From contig CAILAO010000441.1 in the NCBI GenBank assembly GCA_903832105.1, positions 1 through 18,978 of the forward strand: a stretch of 18,978 nt of DNA, read 5' to 3'. The notes beneath the pieces were generated by a model. The model was given only the letters and a program-made list of their open reading frames with translations. It made no database searches and was not told where the DNA came from. The position numbers and the translations under genes were made by a program. This DNA comes from an uncultured Pseudomonadota bacterium (GTDB lineage Bacteria; Bdellovibrionota_B; Oligoflexia; Oligoflexales; CAILAO01). Below are positions 7,284-14,780 of this stretch, piece after piece. Position 1 is the first letter of the stretch. Every line of letters begins with the position of its first letter.

Positions 7284-8591
7284 ATGTTATTTTTTCGAAA
7301 AACCATGCCCTCTATCCTGAGATTCTTTTTTGTGCTGAGCATATTCATACTGGATTTTTCATCGTGTAAACCCGCGCCCTCGCCGCAAAGCGAAACGCGT
7401 GATTACTCACACCAAGCCGCCAATATTGATGAGGGAAAAGACCTGAAGTACACTCTTTTCCTTGATGAACCAATGGTCGCCATCAAGGACATCCGTTCAC
7501 TGACTTGTTGGGACTACCAAATAAAGTCGCGAATTCCGGTTTTAAAACTGAGCGAGGCATTGAAAAGCGGAGTGTTCCCTTTAATAGCTTCCCTTCATGG
7601 AGATCTTCGCAACGCCATTGCAGATATTGATATGTTGATTATTAATGTCACTGTAGCGTTTAGAGACTCGCTTATGAAAGCAGTGACCGCTATTAATCCA
7701 GAGCTACCAAGTGACGAAAATCATTTTATAATTTCATATTTACCTTGGAGATATGAAAACGCGATTTATCCATCTACAACCAACACAATCTCTTTCACGG
7801 GGTACAACGTAGGTGGCGATATTTTGGGACGACCTGTCGACTTCAGAGAACGGGTTATGGACAATCTCTATGCGGCAATTTACGAAAAATATAAAGATAC
7901 TTCGCTTCCCTACTACTTGATCGGTATAGTAGCTGATTTAAATCTTCAGAAAAACAATAGCAGCGTAACTGTCGATGTAATGATGGGCTTAACACCGGGC
8001 GAGAAACCGTTAGAACCTGCCGCTGACAACGACAAAGTGACTCTGTCCGAAGTTGTGGTCCCAGAGGTCGATGACTCAAAATATGCACCAACTATGCTCG
8101 TGAGCCTATCTCAACGGTTAGTGGCAGAGAGCGATGTTCCAACTGCAAAAATTAAATTCGGACCCTTCGGGGGATGGCGTGAGGACGGCCGAGGATTCCA
8201 AGTGCTTGAAGACGGAAAAGATACTGTTTTTCGTTGCGGAAATCGTCACAAGTCCGCGATCTATCTTAAAGGATCGCTTAAGGAAGGAGCGGTATCTGGC
8301 ATTGCAAAATATTTCGTTAAAGGACAACCTGTCGACTTGAGAATCTACGATGTTGATTTAGACCTCCAAAAAAAGAGTATACAGTCAATTAACCTGTTTG
8401 CCTCGGCTGGATTTCAGTTCGGCTCCACACGAAAAACCTTTGGCTGCTTTAACAACGTAGAGATAGATGATCAATTTCAAGCTGAAGCAAATAAAGTGAT
8501 TGTCGAGAAATTTGGTGAACTGCAGTCCAAATTAACGCTGGATAAACTCTTTAACGCACTTCTCGCAAAATCGAATTCCGAACCGCAATAA
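7284..8591 (+). CDS. Lipoprotein of unknown function, partner of the PLD lipoprotein
   Basis: I do not recognise the family. The chosen start is ATG 7284 (435 residues), preceded by AGGAG at 7269-7273. A longer frame from TTG 7206 exists but adds 26 residues before the signal peptide. The signal is a basic N-terminus, a long hydrophobic run and LDFSSC, with Cys28 lipidated. The mature chain has a low-complexity Pro/Ser linker, then a mixed soluble protein with a few cysteines (TCWDY, FRCGN, TFGCF) and an Asp/Val-rich middle. No enzymatic motif is visible. The gene ends 13 bases before the PLD lipoprotein; both mature proteins begin with Cys-Lys followed by a Pro-Ala linker, suggesting a co-expressed pair at the same membrane. 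Function is open. Confidence 0.72.
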   Translation: MLFFRKTMPSILRFFFVLSIFILDFSSCKPAPSPQSETRDYSHQAANIDEGKDLKYTLFLDEPMVAIKDIRSLTCWDYQIKSRIPVLKLSEALKSGVFPLIASLHGDLRNAIADIDMLIINVTVAFRDSLMKAVTAINPELPSDENHFIISYLPWRYENAIYPSTTNTISFTGYNVGGDILGRPVDFRERVMDNLYAAIYEKYKDTSLPYYLIGIVADLNLQKNNSSVTVDVMMGLTPGEKPLEPAADNDKVTLSEVVVPEVDDSKYAPTMLVSLSQRLVAESDVPTAKIKFGPFGGWREDGRGFQVLEDGKDTVFRCGNRHKSAIYLKGSLKEGAVSGIAKYFVKGQPVDLRIYDVDLDLQKKSIQSINLFASAGFQFGSTRKTFGCFNNVEIDDQFQAEANKVIVEKFGELQSKLTLDKLFNALLAKSNSEPQ

Positions 8592-8604
8592 GGACGGGGG
8601 CATC

Positions 8605-11091
8605 ATGAAAACACTTTATAATGTTGAGAACAAATGGGTATTAACGATCGGGCTACTAAGCTGTTTTGCGATTGTATGCTTTTCTTGTAAACAGCCCGCA
8701 CCGAGGACTGATACAGCATCAACGTCAGCCACATCATCTTCTGCTACCGAAGACACAGAATTAACAGATCGTCTCAATTTCAAACACTTTATAGGAAGCG
8801 AATTTGGTGCAATTCATTTCAAGTTTTTGTCTCCCGATGCTCAGTTCATGATTAGCCGGTATCTTTCGCATAGCAGTATGCTTCAATATACAAAGGCTTT
8901 TCAAAAAGCGTTGGCCTCCTACGTACGAAGCCCAAAGGTTTTAAATGGTCTCGCTTATCTTAATTTTAAGCCTGATGAAAAGTATTCAAAAGGAGACATT
9001 CAAAAGCTTCTCACTCTTTATTACCTAGAAAAGCGACTTGCCGCGGCCGAAGCCGTCGATGATCCGCGATACTCTCCCTATGCGAGTATGTTGCAGGGTT
9101 GGCTGAGAGATCTTGGTTCACTGCCGGATTATTTAAAGAAACTTGAAGGAATGTCGAGTTGTGCTATGGGGCTCTCGGGCACCCCTGATTCAAAAATCGG
9201 ACCGTTCGCAATGTGTGTAGCTGATGGACTCCCTCAAGTTGCATCAGGCAAAAACGGTGGTAAAGTCTCGTTTTCTTCGATTGATATTTCAAGCGAGTTA
9301 CCTGGACACCCGGGAGTTGTCATTTCAAGAACAGGCTTTATCCACGGAAACAAGGTAACTCTCCTAAACCAAGTCAGAGGTAGCTGGGACTCCGAAAATG
9401 TGAAAACTCTCGAAACCTACCATAATGGGCCCGTCAAAGCTTTTGTAGATAAATGGGGGGATATGTCCGATCAAGACATGTTCGAAGGAATGTTAAAAAT
9501 CGTGCAAGGAGCTGCGCCAGGAACGAACCCTGTCCTAGAGGTTTTTGGTAAAGATGACAGTTTTGACGTTGATAAAAGCATCATATGGAAGACATACAGT
9601 GACCCCAACGATCCCAGTTCGTCTGAAAAAAATCAGATTTTTCCAAACATCATAAAAACGATTAGACAAGCTCAAAGCACGATTTTCATGGATATGTTTT
9701 TTCTCGGTGGATCGATGGGTGTCGCTTTCGTGAACGAAATTGTGAGACTGCTTGAGCAAAAGCAAGGCCTTAAATTTTTCTTTCTTCATGATGACGTGAA
9801 TCATTTCGGCTACCGGAAAGAGATGGCACCGATCTTCGCCTTCTTGAGAGCTTATATGGTTGTGCATCCAGACAGAATGTTAGTGCTGCCAACATACTTT
9901 TACAAGAATGCGTCAGGATTTCCTTCTTTTCTGAGCAATCTAGTAGATGACCAGAAACTGAAAAGACTCGGATTTCACAATAAATTAGCACTATATCTCA
10001 AGGCGAAAGCGGATCATAGCAAGGTTCTCGTCATCGATGGCGATACTCCGGAAAAGCATCCGATTGCACTAGTTGGATCAAAGAATCTTACGGATTTATC
10101 CGGCGCCTTTTGTAATGACGAAGTGATGCTTATTGAGGGTCCTGCAGCAACAGTCATTCTTGATAATTACTGGCGCGATTTATACATCGCCCTAAAATAC
10201 GAATGGATCAAGGGACCTTCTTTTATGGGACGCTACCTTGATCAGATCTATGAAAAGAGCTGGGCAAAGCAGTATGGCACTTCTACAGAAGTCAGTAAGA
10301 AAATTCAGTTTTTGATCGCTCCCATTGATGTACTCAAAAGATATAAGAGAAAGGGAGGTGACTTCACAACTCGAATGGAAGTTGTTAAAGCTGCAAGTGT
10401 CGGTAATGACACCATCAGAGTCGCAGAAAATAGCATCGGCAGTTTCATCACGAGCTGCATTTATGATAATATTCACGCCATCATGCACGCCAAAAAGCAA
10501 ATCTTGGTCAACGATCAACTTCTTTTTTCACCTCGAATTGTTGATGCCCTGATTAAGAAAGCTAAAGAAGGGATCGAGGTTAAGGCAATACTCGAAAGTT
10601 TTGCACATGAAGGAACCGCTCCAGGAATGCCTAACGTGCTTTACCTGCAAGATATGCAGAAGGCTGGCGTCCAAGTGAAGTGGAAGAAGCATGGACCTAC
10701 GGAAGTTTTTATTCCAGAACATCACGGCAAAACTATTTCAGTCGACGGATTCTCTGCTAATGGCGAGAAAATTAGTTCGATAGCATCAGCGCTTATCGTC
10801 GGATCTGCTAATAAAGACATCATGACGATGCTGGGAGGATTCAGGGAAACTCAGGTCGAGGTATTCAACGCGGAGGCTCAAAAGCAGCATGACACGCTAT
10901 TTTGGAGACGCTGGAATGATCGAGAGAAAGGATCAGAGGAGGCATCGTTGGAAATTCTTCAGCGCTCAAAATTTGCTGAGCAGATTACTCAAGAAGGGAT
11001 GACTATTCCGGGAATGCTGAGTTTTTCCCGCAATTTTCTTGATATGGCATATTCTCTAACGACGATTGAAGTAGACGAGCAGGGCGAATAA
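8605..11091 (+). CDS. Phospholipase D superfamily lipoprotein with two HKD motifs
   Basis: An 828-residue protein from ATG 8605, with AGGACGGGGG just upstream. The N-terminus is a probable lipoprotein signal (hydrophobic 12-27, then CFSC with Cys28; the -3 residue is Cys, off-consensus). Residues about 30-330 match nothing I know. About 350-560 form the first PLD half, with the HxKxxxxD motif at His471, Lys473 and Asp478, then LVGSKNLTD. About 640-770 form the second half, with His707, Lys709 and Asp714, then LIVGSANKD. Both active-site motifs are complete, so phosphodiester or phosphatidyl-transfer chemistry is expected. Cardiolipin synthases share this double-HKD design but are usually around 500 residues and inner-membrane, so this exported, longer protein is more likely a periplasmic or surface phospholipase, transferase or nuclease. 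Substrate is not deducible. It follows the unknown lipoprotein with a 13-base gap. Confidence 0.85.
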   Translation: MKTLYNVENKWVLTIGLLSCFAIVCFSCKQPAPRTDTASTSATSSSATEDTELTDRLNFKHFIGSEFGAIHFKFLSPDAQFMISRYLSHSSMLQYTKAFQKALASYVRSPKVLNGLAYLNFKPDEKYSKGDIQKLLTLYYLEKRLAAAEAVDDPRYSPYASMLQGWLRDLGSLPDYLKKLEGMSSCAMGLSGTPDSKIGPFAMCVADGLPQVASGKNGGKVSFSSIDISSELPGHPGVVISRTGFIHGNKVTLLNQVRGSWDSENVKTLETYHNGPVKAFVDKWGDMSDQDMFEGMLKIVQGAAPGTNPVLEVFGKDDSFDVDKSIIWKTYSDPNDPSSSEKNQIFPNIIKTIRQAQSTIFMDMFFLGGSMGVAFVNEIVRLLEQKQGLKFFFLHDDVNHFGYRKEMAPIFAFLRAYMVVHPDRMLVLPTYFYKNASGFPSFLSNLVDDQKLKRLGFHNKLALYLKAKADHSKVLVIDGDTPEKHPIALVGSKNLTDLSGAFCNDEVMLIEGPAATVILDNYWRDLYIALKYEWIKGPSFMGRYLDQIYEKSWAKQYGTSTEVSKKIQFLIAPIDVLKRYKRKGGDFTTRMEVVKAASVGNDTIRVAENSIGSFITSCIYDNIHAIMHAKKQILVNDQLLFSPRIVDALIKKAKEGIEVKAILESFAHEGTAPGMPNVLYLQDMQKAGVQVKWKKHGPTEVFIPEHHGKTISVDGFSANGEKISSIASALIVGSANKDIMTMLGGFRETQVEVFNAEAQKQHDTLFWRRWNDREKGSEEASLEILQRSKFAEQITQEGMTIPGMLSFSRNFLDMAYSLTTIEVDEQGE

Positions 11092-11102
11092 AAAGTTTTA
11101 CT

Positions 11103-12239
11103 CTATTCTAAAGTGCCAAAAAATGCCCTGTCGATTTCAGCCAATTCAGGCGTGAATGTTTTGATTTCTATCCCTTGATCACGCCTCACCGTTACCACTG
11201 TGATGGTATAAAGACCCGCCATAAGTTTTACCGAATCGGCCGCGTGAATAGGTAGCGCGAAAACTGCTCTTCCACCCGAGGGGCCCGCGACGAGATATGG
11301 AATGCCGTTTTTTAAAAATCTCTCATAAATGTGCTCATGCCCACTGAGCACCAGGGAGACATGATAGCGCTCAAAAAGTGGGGTCCAGTGCTTTTTGATA
11401 TAATCCGGGTTTTGCGGTCTAAGAACAACGCCTATGCCAGAAGAAAACGGAGCGTGATGAAAAGCAGCGATAACCATTTTTTTCTGTTGAGAAAGCTGGG
11501 AAAGAGTCTCTTCAAGCCAGCGAGTCTGAATGGCATTTTCCTCGTCACTTTTTGTTTCAAGATTGCTATCAAGAACAACAAGAGCTGCAAATCCAAAATC
11601 AAATAAGTCAAAATATCCTGTTTTTGTCTCTGGTTTTCCGAAAACTTGTCGAAAAAAAGCGAGCCCAGGATCTTTTTTGTATTCGTGATTACCCAAAATC
11701 GGAAGAATAGGAAGAGACCGACTAAATAGTTGTGAGGTTATATTTCTGTAAAGTTTCCAGTTCTCTTCGGTGCTCTCTTGAACATAATCGCCACCGTGAA
11801 GGACAAATCGAATATTCGGGAGCTTTTGCCGCAGCAAAGATAATGCCACGAGGGTTTTAAGGTATCTATCTGGGTGCAGCTGAGAATCAGAAATAAAGGC
11901 AAATTGAAACTCTTGATCATCTTCAGATTGGCCATCATGGCATAAATGAGAAAGCTCAATGAACTCGTTTTCTCCCGTTAGAGAAACCGCCTTATAACCA
12001 CTACTCCGACAAAGTGTCGCTTGAGAAAAAGAGTAACTAGCTACGTTGTCATACGATTGAAGATCAAAGTGATGGCCATCTTCAAAAATTTCTAACCTAG
12101 ATACGTTTTCCCAACTCGTGAGACTCCGAAGAAGCACTCCTTGCGGCACCTGAATTAATTCAGCGCCATGCGCCGAATAGAAGGAGTCTAAACTCAAAGC
12201 CGTAAATGTCACTAGCAAGGCAAACAGAATTTTTTTCAC
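11103..12239 (-). CDS. Secreted calcineurin-like metallophosphoesterase
   Basis: A 378-residue protein starting at GTG 12239 with AGGGGGA upstream. Residues 1-26 look like a cleavable Sec signal (MKKILFALLV, cleavage near AHGA). The catalytic core spans about 112-330, with metal-binding blocks: ISDSQ (116-120), GGDYV (149-153), GNHE (183-186), HHAP (261-264) and GHEH (300-303). The usual first block is DxH; here it is Asp118-Ser-Gln120, a substitution found in several metallophosphoesterase branches. The rest matches the dimetal site, so hydrolysis of a phosphate mono- or diester in the periplasm is likely; substrate unknown. The N-terminal 85 residues resemble a small beta domain, comparable to that of purple-acid-phosphatase-like proteins. 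It is second in a minus-strand pair, 32 bases after the upstream lipoprotein gene, and converges with the PLD gene with an 11-base gap and no obvious terminator. Confidence 0.85.
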   Translation of the reverse strand: MKKILFALLVTFTALSLDSFYSAHGAELIQVPQGVLLRSLTSWENVSRLEIFEDGHHFDLQSYDNVASYSFSQATLCRSSGYKAVSLTGENEFIELSHLCHDGQSEDDQEFQFAFISDSQLHPDRYLKTLVALSLLRQKLPNIRFVLHGGDYVQESTEENWKLYRNITSQLFSRSLPILPILGNHEYKKDPGLAFFRQVFGKPETKTGYFDLFDFGFAALVVLDSNLETKSDEENAIQTRWLEETLSQLSQQKKMVIAAFHHAPFSSGIGVVLRPQNPDYIKKHWTPLFERYHVSLVLSGHEHIYERFLKNGIPYLVAGPSGGRAVFALPIHAADSVKLMAGLYTITVVTVRRDQGIEIKTFTPELAEIDRAFFGTLE

Positions 12240-12271
12240 AATATTCCCCCTGGATTCTTGCTGCTAATTTA

Positions 12272-12934
12272 CTAAAGCTTACACAGCTTTTCACCATCTT
12301 CTTTCAAAACAACACGATACGAGGGCGAATAAGAATTTTTGTAAGCTTTTGAATGACTTACCTGGGGTATCGTAAGCTTTTGCGCCATTTCGAAGATGTA
12401 GGTATCTTCCTCTCCCTTTGCACCAAGTTTAATTTTTCCAGTTGTTATCGCCCTTTCCAAAATACTAATCACTTCTCTAAAACGGGATTCTGAACCGGCC
12501 TTTTTAAAAGATGCGTGAAAAAACTCCTCTACAAGTCGCTCCTCGGAGCATTTATTTTTGATGTAGGGCCTAAGGTTAATTCGAACATATGAAGACCCAG
12601 GGGAAAGTTCTTCCAGAATTGACTCGCCCGAACGATTTATCTCCTCCGACGTCAATTGCTTGATTTCAGCTTGTAAACGTTCCTTTGCAACCTCTTGACT
12701 TGGAATAGCGTGCCCAGGCCCAAATTCAGCCTGATAAAGAAGTTTATAAATATCTTGCAAAGAGGTCTTTGGACGCTCTTGAATTATTTTTTGGAAAAAA
12801 ACTTCAAACGCCTCGTTACTTGGCATTTGCCCCTCAGAAGAATCGCTTTTTACGAAGGTTGTAAAATCTCCAGCATTTGCATTGGACACTTCCTGGCCTG
12901 TGCAGGACGTCATGAACATCAGGCACGAAGCCAC
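12272..12934 (-). CDS. Lipoprotein of a conserved uncharacterised family (FGPGH motif)
   Basis: The interval uses GTG 12934 (220 residues), the only standard start in the frame. That start gives a signal of only ten residues with no positive charge and no Shine-Dalgarno. Reading from ATT at 12970 adds LFFVRLFPALLV before the MFMTSC lipobox, giving an ideal lipoprotein signal, and a strong AAGGGGGGAG lies just upstream. The frame is closed by a stop about 110 bases further up, with no ATG, GTG or TTG between. The true start may therefore be ATT 12970 (232 residues). The mature protein contains IYKLLYQAEFGPGHAI and a VRINLRPY segment, which I recall as marks of a widespread hypothetical family without a known function. 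It is upstream of, and probably co-transcribed with, the phosphoesterase. Confidence 0.7.
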   Translation of the reverse strand: MASCLMFMTSCTGQEVSNANAGDFTTFVKSDSSEGQMPSNEAFEVFFQKIIQERPKTSLQDIYKLLYQAEFGPGHAIPSQEVAKERLQAEIKQLTSEEINRSGESILEELSPGSSYVRINLRPYIKNKCSEERLVEEFFHASFKKAGSESRFREVISILERAITTGKIKLGAKGEEDTYIFEMAQKLTIPQVSHSKAYKNSYSPSYRVVLKEDGEKLCKL

Positions 12935-12970
12935 TAATAATGCCGGAAAAAGTCTGACAAAAAAAAGAAT

Positions 12971-13117
12971 ATCTCCCCCCTTGCCTCGCGATTTTTTACT
13001 ATTTGCTCTGTTTAATGAACATGTTACTTTATACTGGATTGGTTTCGCAAGAAAAAACCTTAAAAACCAAGAAAATCATTGGAGCTGGGCGAAAACTGGG
13101 TGGAACGGATTATTGAA
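12971..13117. other. Intergenic region upstream of the minus-strand pair
   Basis: This stretch should hold the promoter of the minus-strand lipoprotein/phosphoesterase pair. It contains the strong minus-strand Shine-Dalgarno, an 8-base palindrome AACATGTT at 13018-13025 and, on the minus strand, a TATAAA box (plus-strand TTTATA, 13028-13033) lacking a good -35 partner. Open frames crossing it have no recognisable protein character. Confidence 0.4.
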
Positions 13118-13515
13118 ATGAAGAATCTTACGCCACAAGAACTCGCAAAAGAGAATGGTCAGAGTGGTCAAAAGACCTACCCTCAACAGAATAGGCTGCG
13201 TTTTTATGTTTGATCGCAAGATTCGTGGCTGCACTCCCATCTCTAGCAACAGGCTACTTCACTTGGTAGATCAATTATCAAGCAGCTGCTTCATCACCCA
13301 TTCAAAAAAAACGGTTCCTCTCCTGGGCTTTGGTTATCCTATCCCTCATCAGCATTGTCTGGAGACAAACGGTTGTCACAGAACCACTCACGCTTAGCGA
13401 TGAGAAGACTATTTTTTATTTTCTTGTTATAGTGACAGCATCACTCTTAACCATTCTCCTGGGATTAATCGGAGGACAGTTAACTTTTCCTTATGAGGTC
13501 CCTCGAAAAAAATGA
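13118..13515 (+). pseudogene. Decayed cytochrome b5-like/DUF2231 membrane protein gene
   Basis: Remnants of one gene lie in two frames. From ATG 13118 the reading MKNLTPQELAKENG...GQKTY matches the start of a cytochrome b5-like heme-binding domain, then loses similarity and stops. The heme-ligand region and the first part of the membrane domain are missing, which suggests an internal deletion. In another frame, 13195-13515 reads AAFLCLIARFVAALP, LATGYFTW, then INYQAA, QKKRFLSWALVILSLISIVW and finally GLIGGQLTFPYE. This is the ending I recall for cytochrome b5/DUF2231 fusion proteins (TGxxxWWxNY, then WR, then a GAxLTFPxE-like terminus). That frame has TAG at 13192-13194 and at 13267-13269; the second sits where the family has the second Trp of WW, consistent with TGG to TAG. 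The deletion argues against mere sequencing error. Confidence 0.7.
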
Positions 13516-13549
13516 AATGCTAAGTCTAAAACTCAAGCATAAACGTTTC

Positions 13550-13570
13550 TGAATACAAATGGAGTATTCA
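13550..13570. repeat. Inverted repeat just upstream of the AI-2E family gene
   Basis: TGAATAC at 13550-13556 pairs perfectly with GTATTCA at 13564-13570 across seven bases. It ends three bases before the GGAG Shine-Dalgarno (13574-13577). It could be an operator or a small hairpin influencing translation; there is no following T-run. Confidence 0.35.
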
Positions 13571-13583
13571 TCTTGGAGTGTTC

Positions 13584-14753
13584 ATGTCAAATTCGGAAAT
13601 AATTAAGAAAATTGAGTGGCAACAGTTTCATCGTTTGATGATCTTCATGGCACTCGTGTTTTTTACTCTTTTGGTTCTCGGATACTTTTATTATTCGATT
13701 ATCGGTCCCATCTTTTTTAGTGTTTTTCTAACTTATCTCCTTCTTCCCTTGGTACGTTTGATTCGCCGCATCCGTGTTGGAGCTTCTATTGCAGCTTTAA
13801 GTATCATTGCGGTTTTTCTAGGTCTTGTCGTGCTTGCTTCAGCGTACCTGTTACCCACTGTTTATAAACAGGCATTAATTCTACTTCAGCTCCTTCCGAC
13901 TGCATCCGAATCTCTCTTTATCGATCTTTTCAAGTTTTTCAAAAGTTCAGTATTAGATCTGGGATTCATCTCTGAAGAATCGTTCAATGCGGCGCTTAAG
14001 GATTTCAGCCTTACTAAGCAAGTCGCCGAAAAGGCTCAACAGGGTTTGATCCAACTTTGGCAGACTGCTTCCGGTCTTCCAGGTAAAGTGGTCAACCTCG
14101 CCCTGGTTCCTATCATTACTTTTTTTATGCTTAGGGATTATCAGTCAATGGTTGATGGCTTTAGCGTTGTCGTTCCCGCTGATCTTCGTCCACTCATGAA
14201 AAGGGCTGTTGACAAGGTCGACCACACACTGAAAGCTGTCATTAAAGGACAACTTACAGTCGCGGTGATTCTCGGATTATATTACGTGATTGGTTTAACC
14301 CTTATCGGTCTGCCCGCGGCTCTCGCTATCGGCGTAATCGCCGGAGTTTGCAGGATTATTCCTTATTTAGACCTCATCGTTGGCGCCGTTTTAAGCATTG
14401 TCGTATTGGCAACACACGTTTGGGATTGGGGACAAGCCATTGGTGTATTGGCCCTCTTTCTTTCAGCGCAAGCCATCGACGGTATGTTTATAACACCACG
14501 ATTTATTGGTCAGCGTGTGGGACTTCATCCGGGTATCGTTATTGCCTCTGTGATCGCTTTTGGGCATCTCATGGGCTTTTGGGGAATCCTCCTCGCAATC
14601 CCGATCGTTGCTATTGCGAAAGTCTTTTGGAACAGTGTTCTTCCCTACTACAAAGCCTCTTCTTTTTTTCAACCGAAGGAAGATTCTTCCAACGAAAAGT
14701 CTGACTCGTGTTGCTCTTGTGATTCTTGCCACGATCAAATCGAAAACACGTAA
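13584..14753 (+). CDS. AI-2E family transporter (PerM/TqsA-like) with Cys-rich C-tail
   Basis: A 389-residue inner-membrane protein. Start ATG 13584 has GGAG six bases upstream; an in-frame GTG at 13578 abuts that site and is less likely. The topology fits the family: hydrophobic segments near 17-36, 38-58, 68-91, 167-183, 224-245, 247-274, 285-299 and 318-350, with a soluble helical stretch at about 105-165. Family landmarks: ITFFMLRD (178-185), RIIPYLD (257-263) and TPRFIGQRVGLHP (304-316). Members export or exchange varied solutes (autoinducer-2 in TqsA, Na+/H+ in others), so the name does not prove a quorum-sensing role. The cytoplasmic tail has an unusual cluster, CCSCDSCH at 376-383, which may bind a metal or be redox active. 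The thioredoxin-fold lipoprotein follows after 27 bases, probably in the same transcript. Confidence 0.88.
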   Translation: MSNSEIIKKIEWQQFHRLMIFMALVFFTLLVLGYFYYSIIGPIFFSVFLTYLLLPLVRLIRRIRVGASIAALSIIAVFLGLVVLASAYLLPTVYKQALILLQLLPTASESLFIDLFKFFKSSVLDLGFISEESFNAALKDFSLTKQVAEKAQQGLIQLWQTASGLPGKVVNLALVPIITFFMLRDYQSMVDGFSVVVPADLRPLMKRAVDKVDHTLKAVIKGQLTVAVILGLYYVIGLTLIGLPAALAIGVIAGVCRIIPYLDLIVGAVLSIVVLATHVWDWGQAIGVLALFLSAQAIDGMFITPRFIGQRVGLHPGIVIASVIAFGHLMGFWGILLAIPIVAIAKVFWNSVLPYYKASSFFQPKEDSSNEKSDSCCSCDSCHDQIENT

Positions 14754-14780
14754 TATCCGGATGTCGAGGAGATATCATCA

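Noticed and set aside
11092..11102. Terminator between the convergent PLD and phosphoesterase genes
   Set aside because: The gap is 11 bases and holds no hairpin with a T-run.
12695..13121. Overlapping short plus-strand open frames of 79-80 codons
   Set aside because: They are antisense to the lipoprotein gene or cross its upstream region, with no recognisable protein character.
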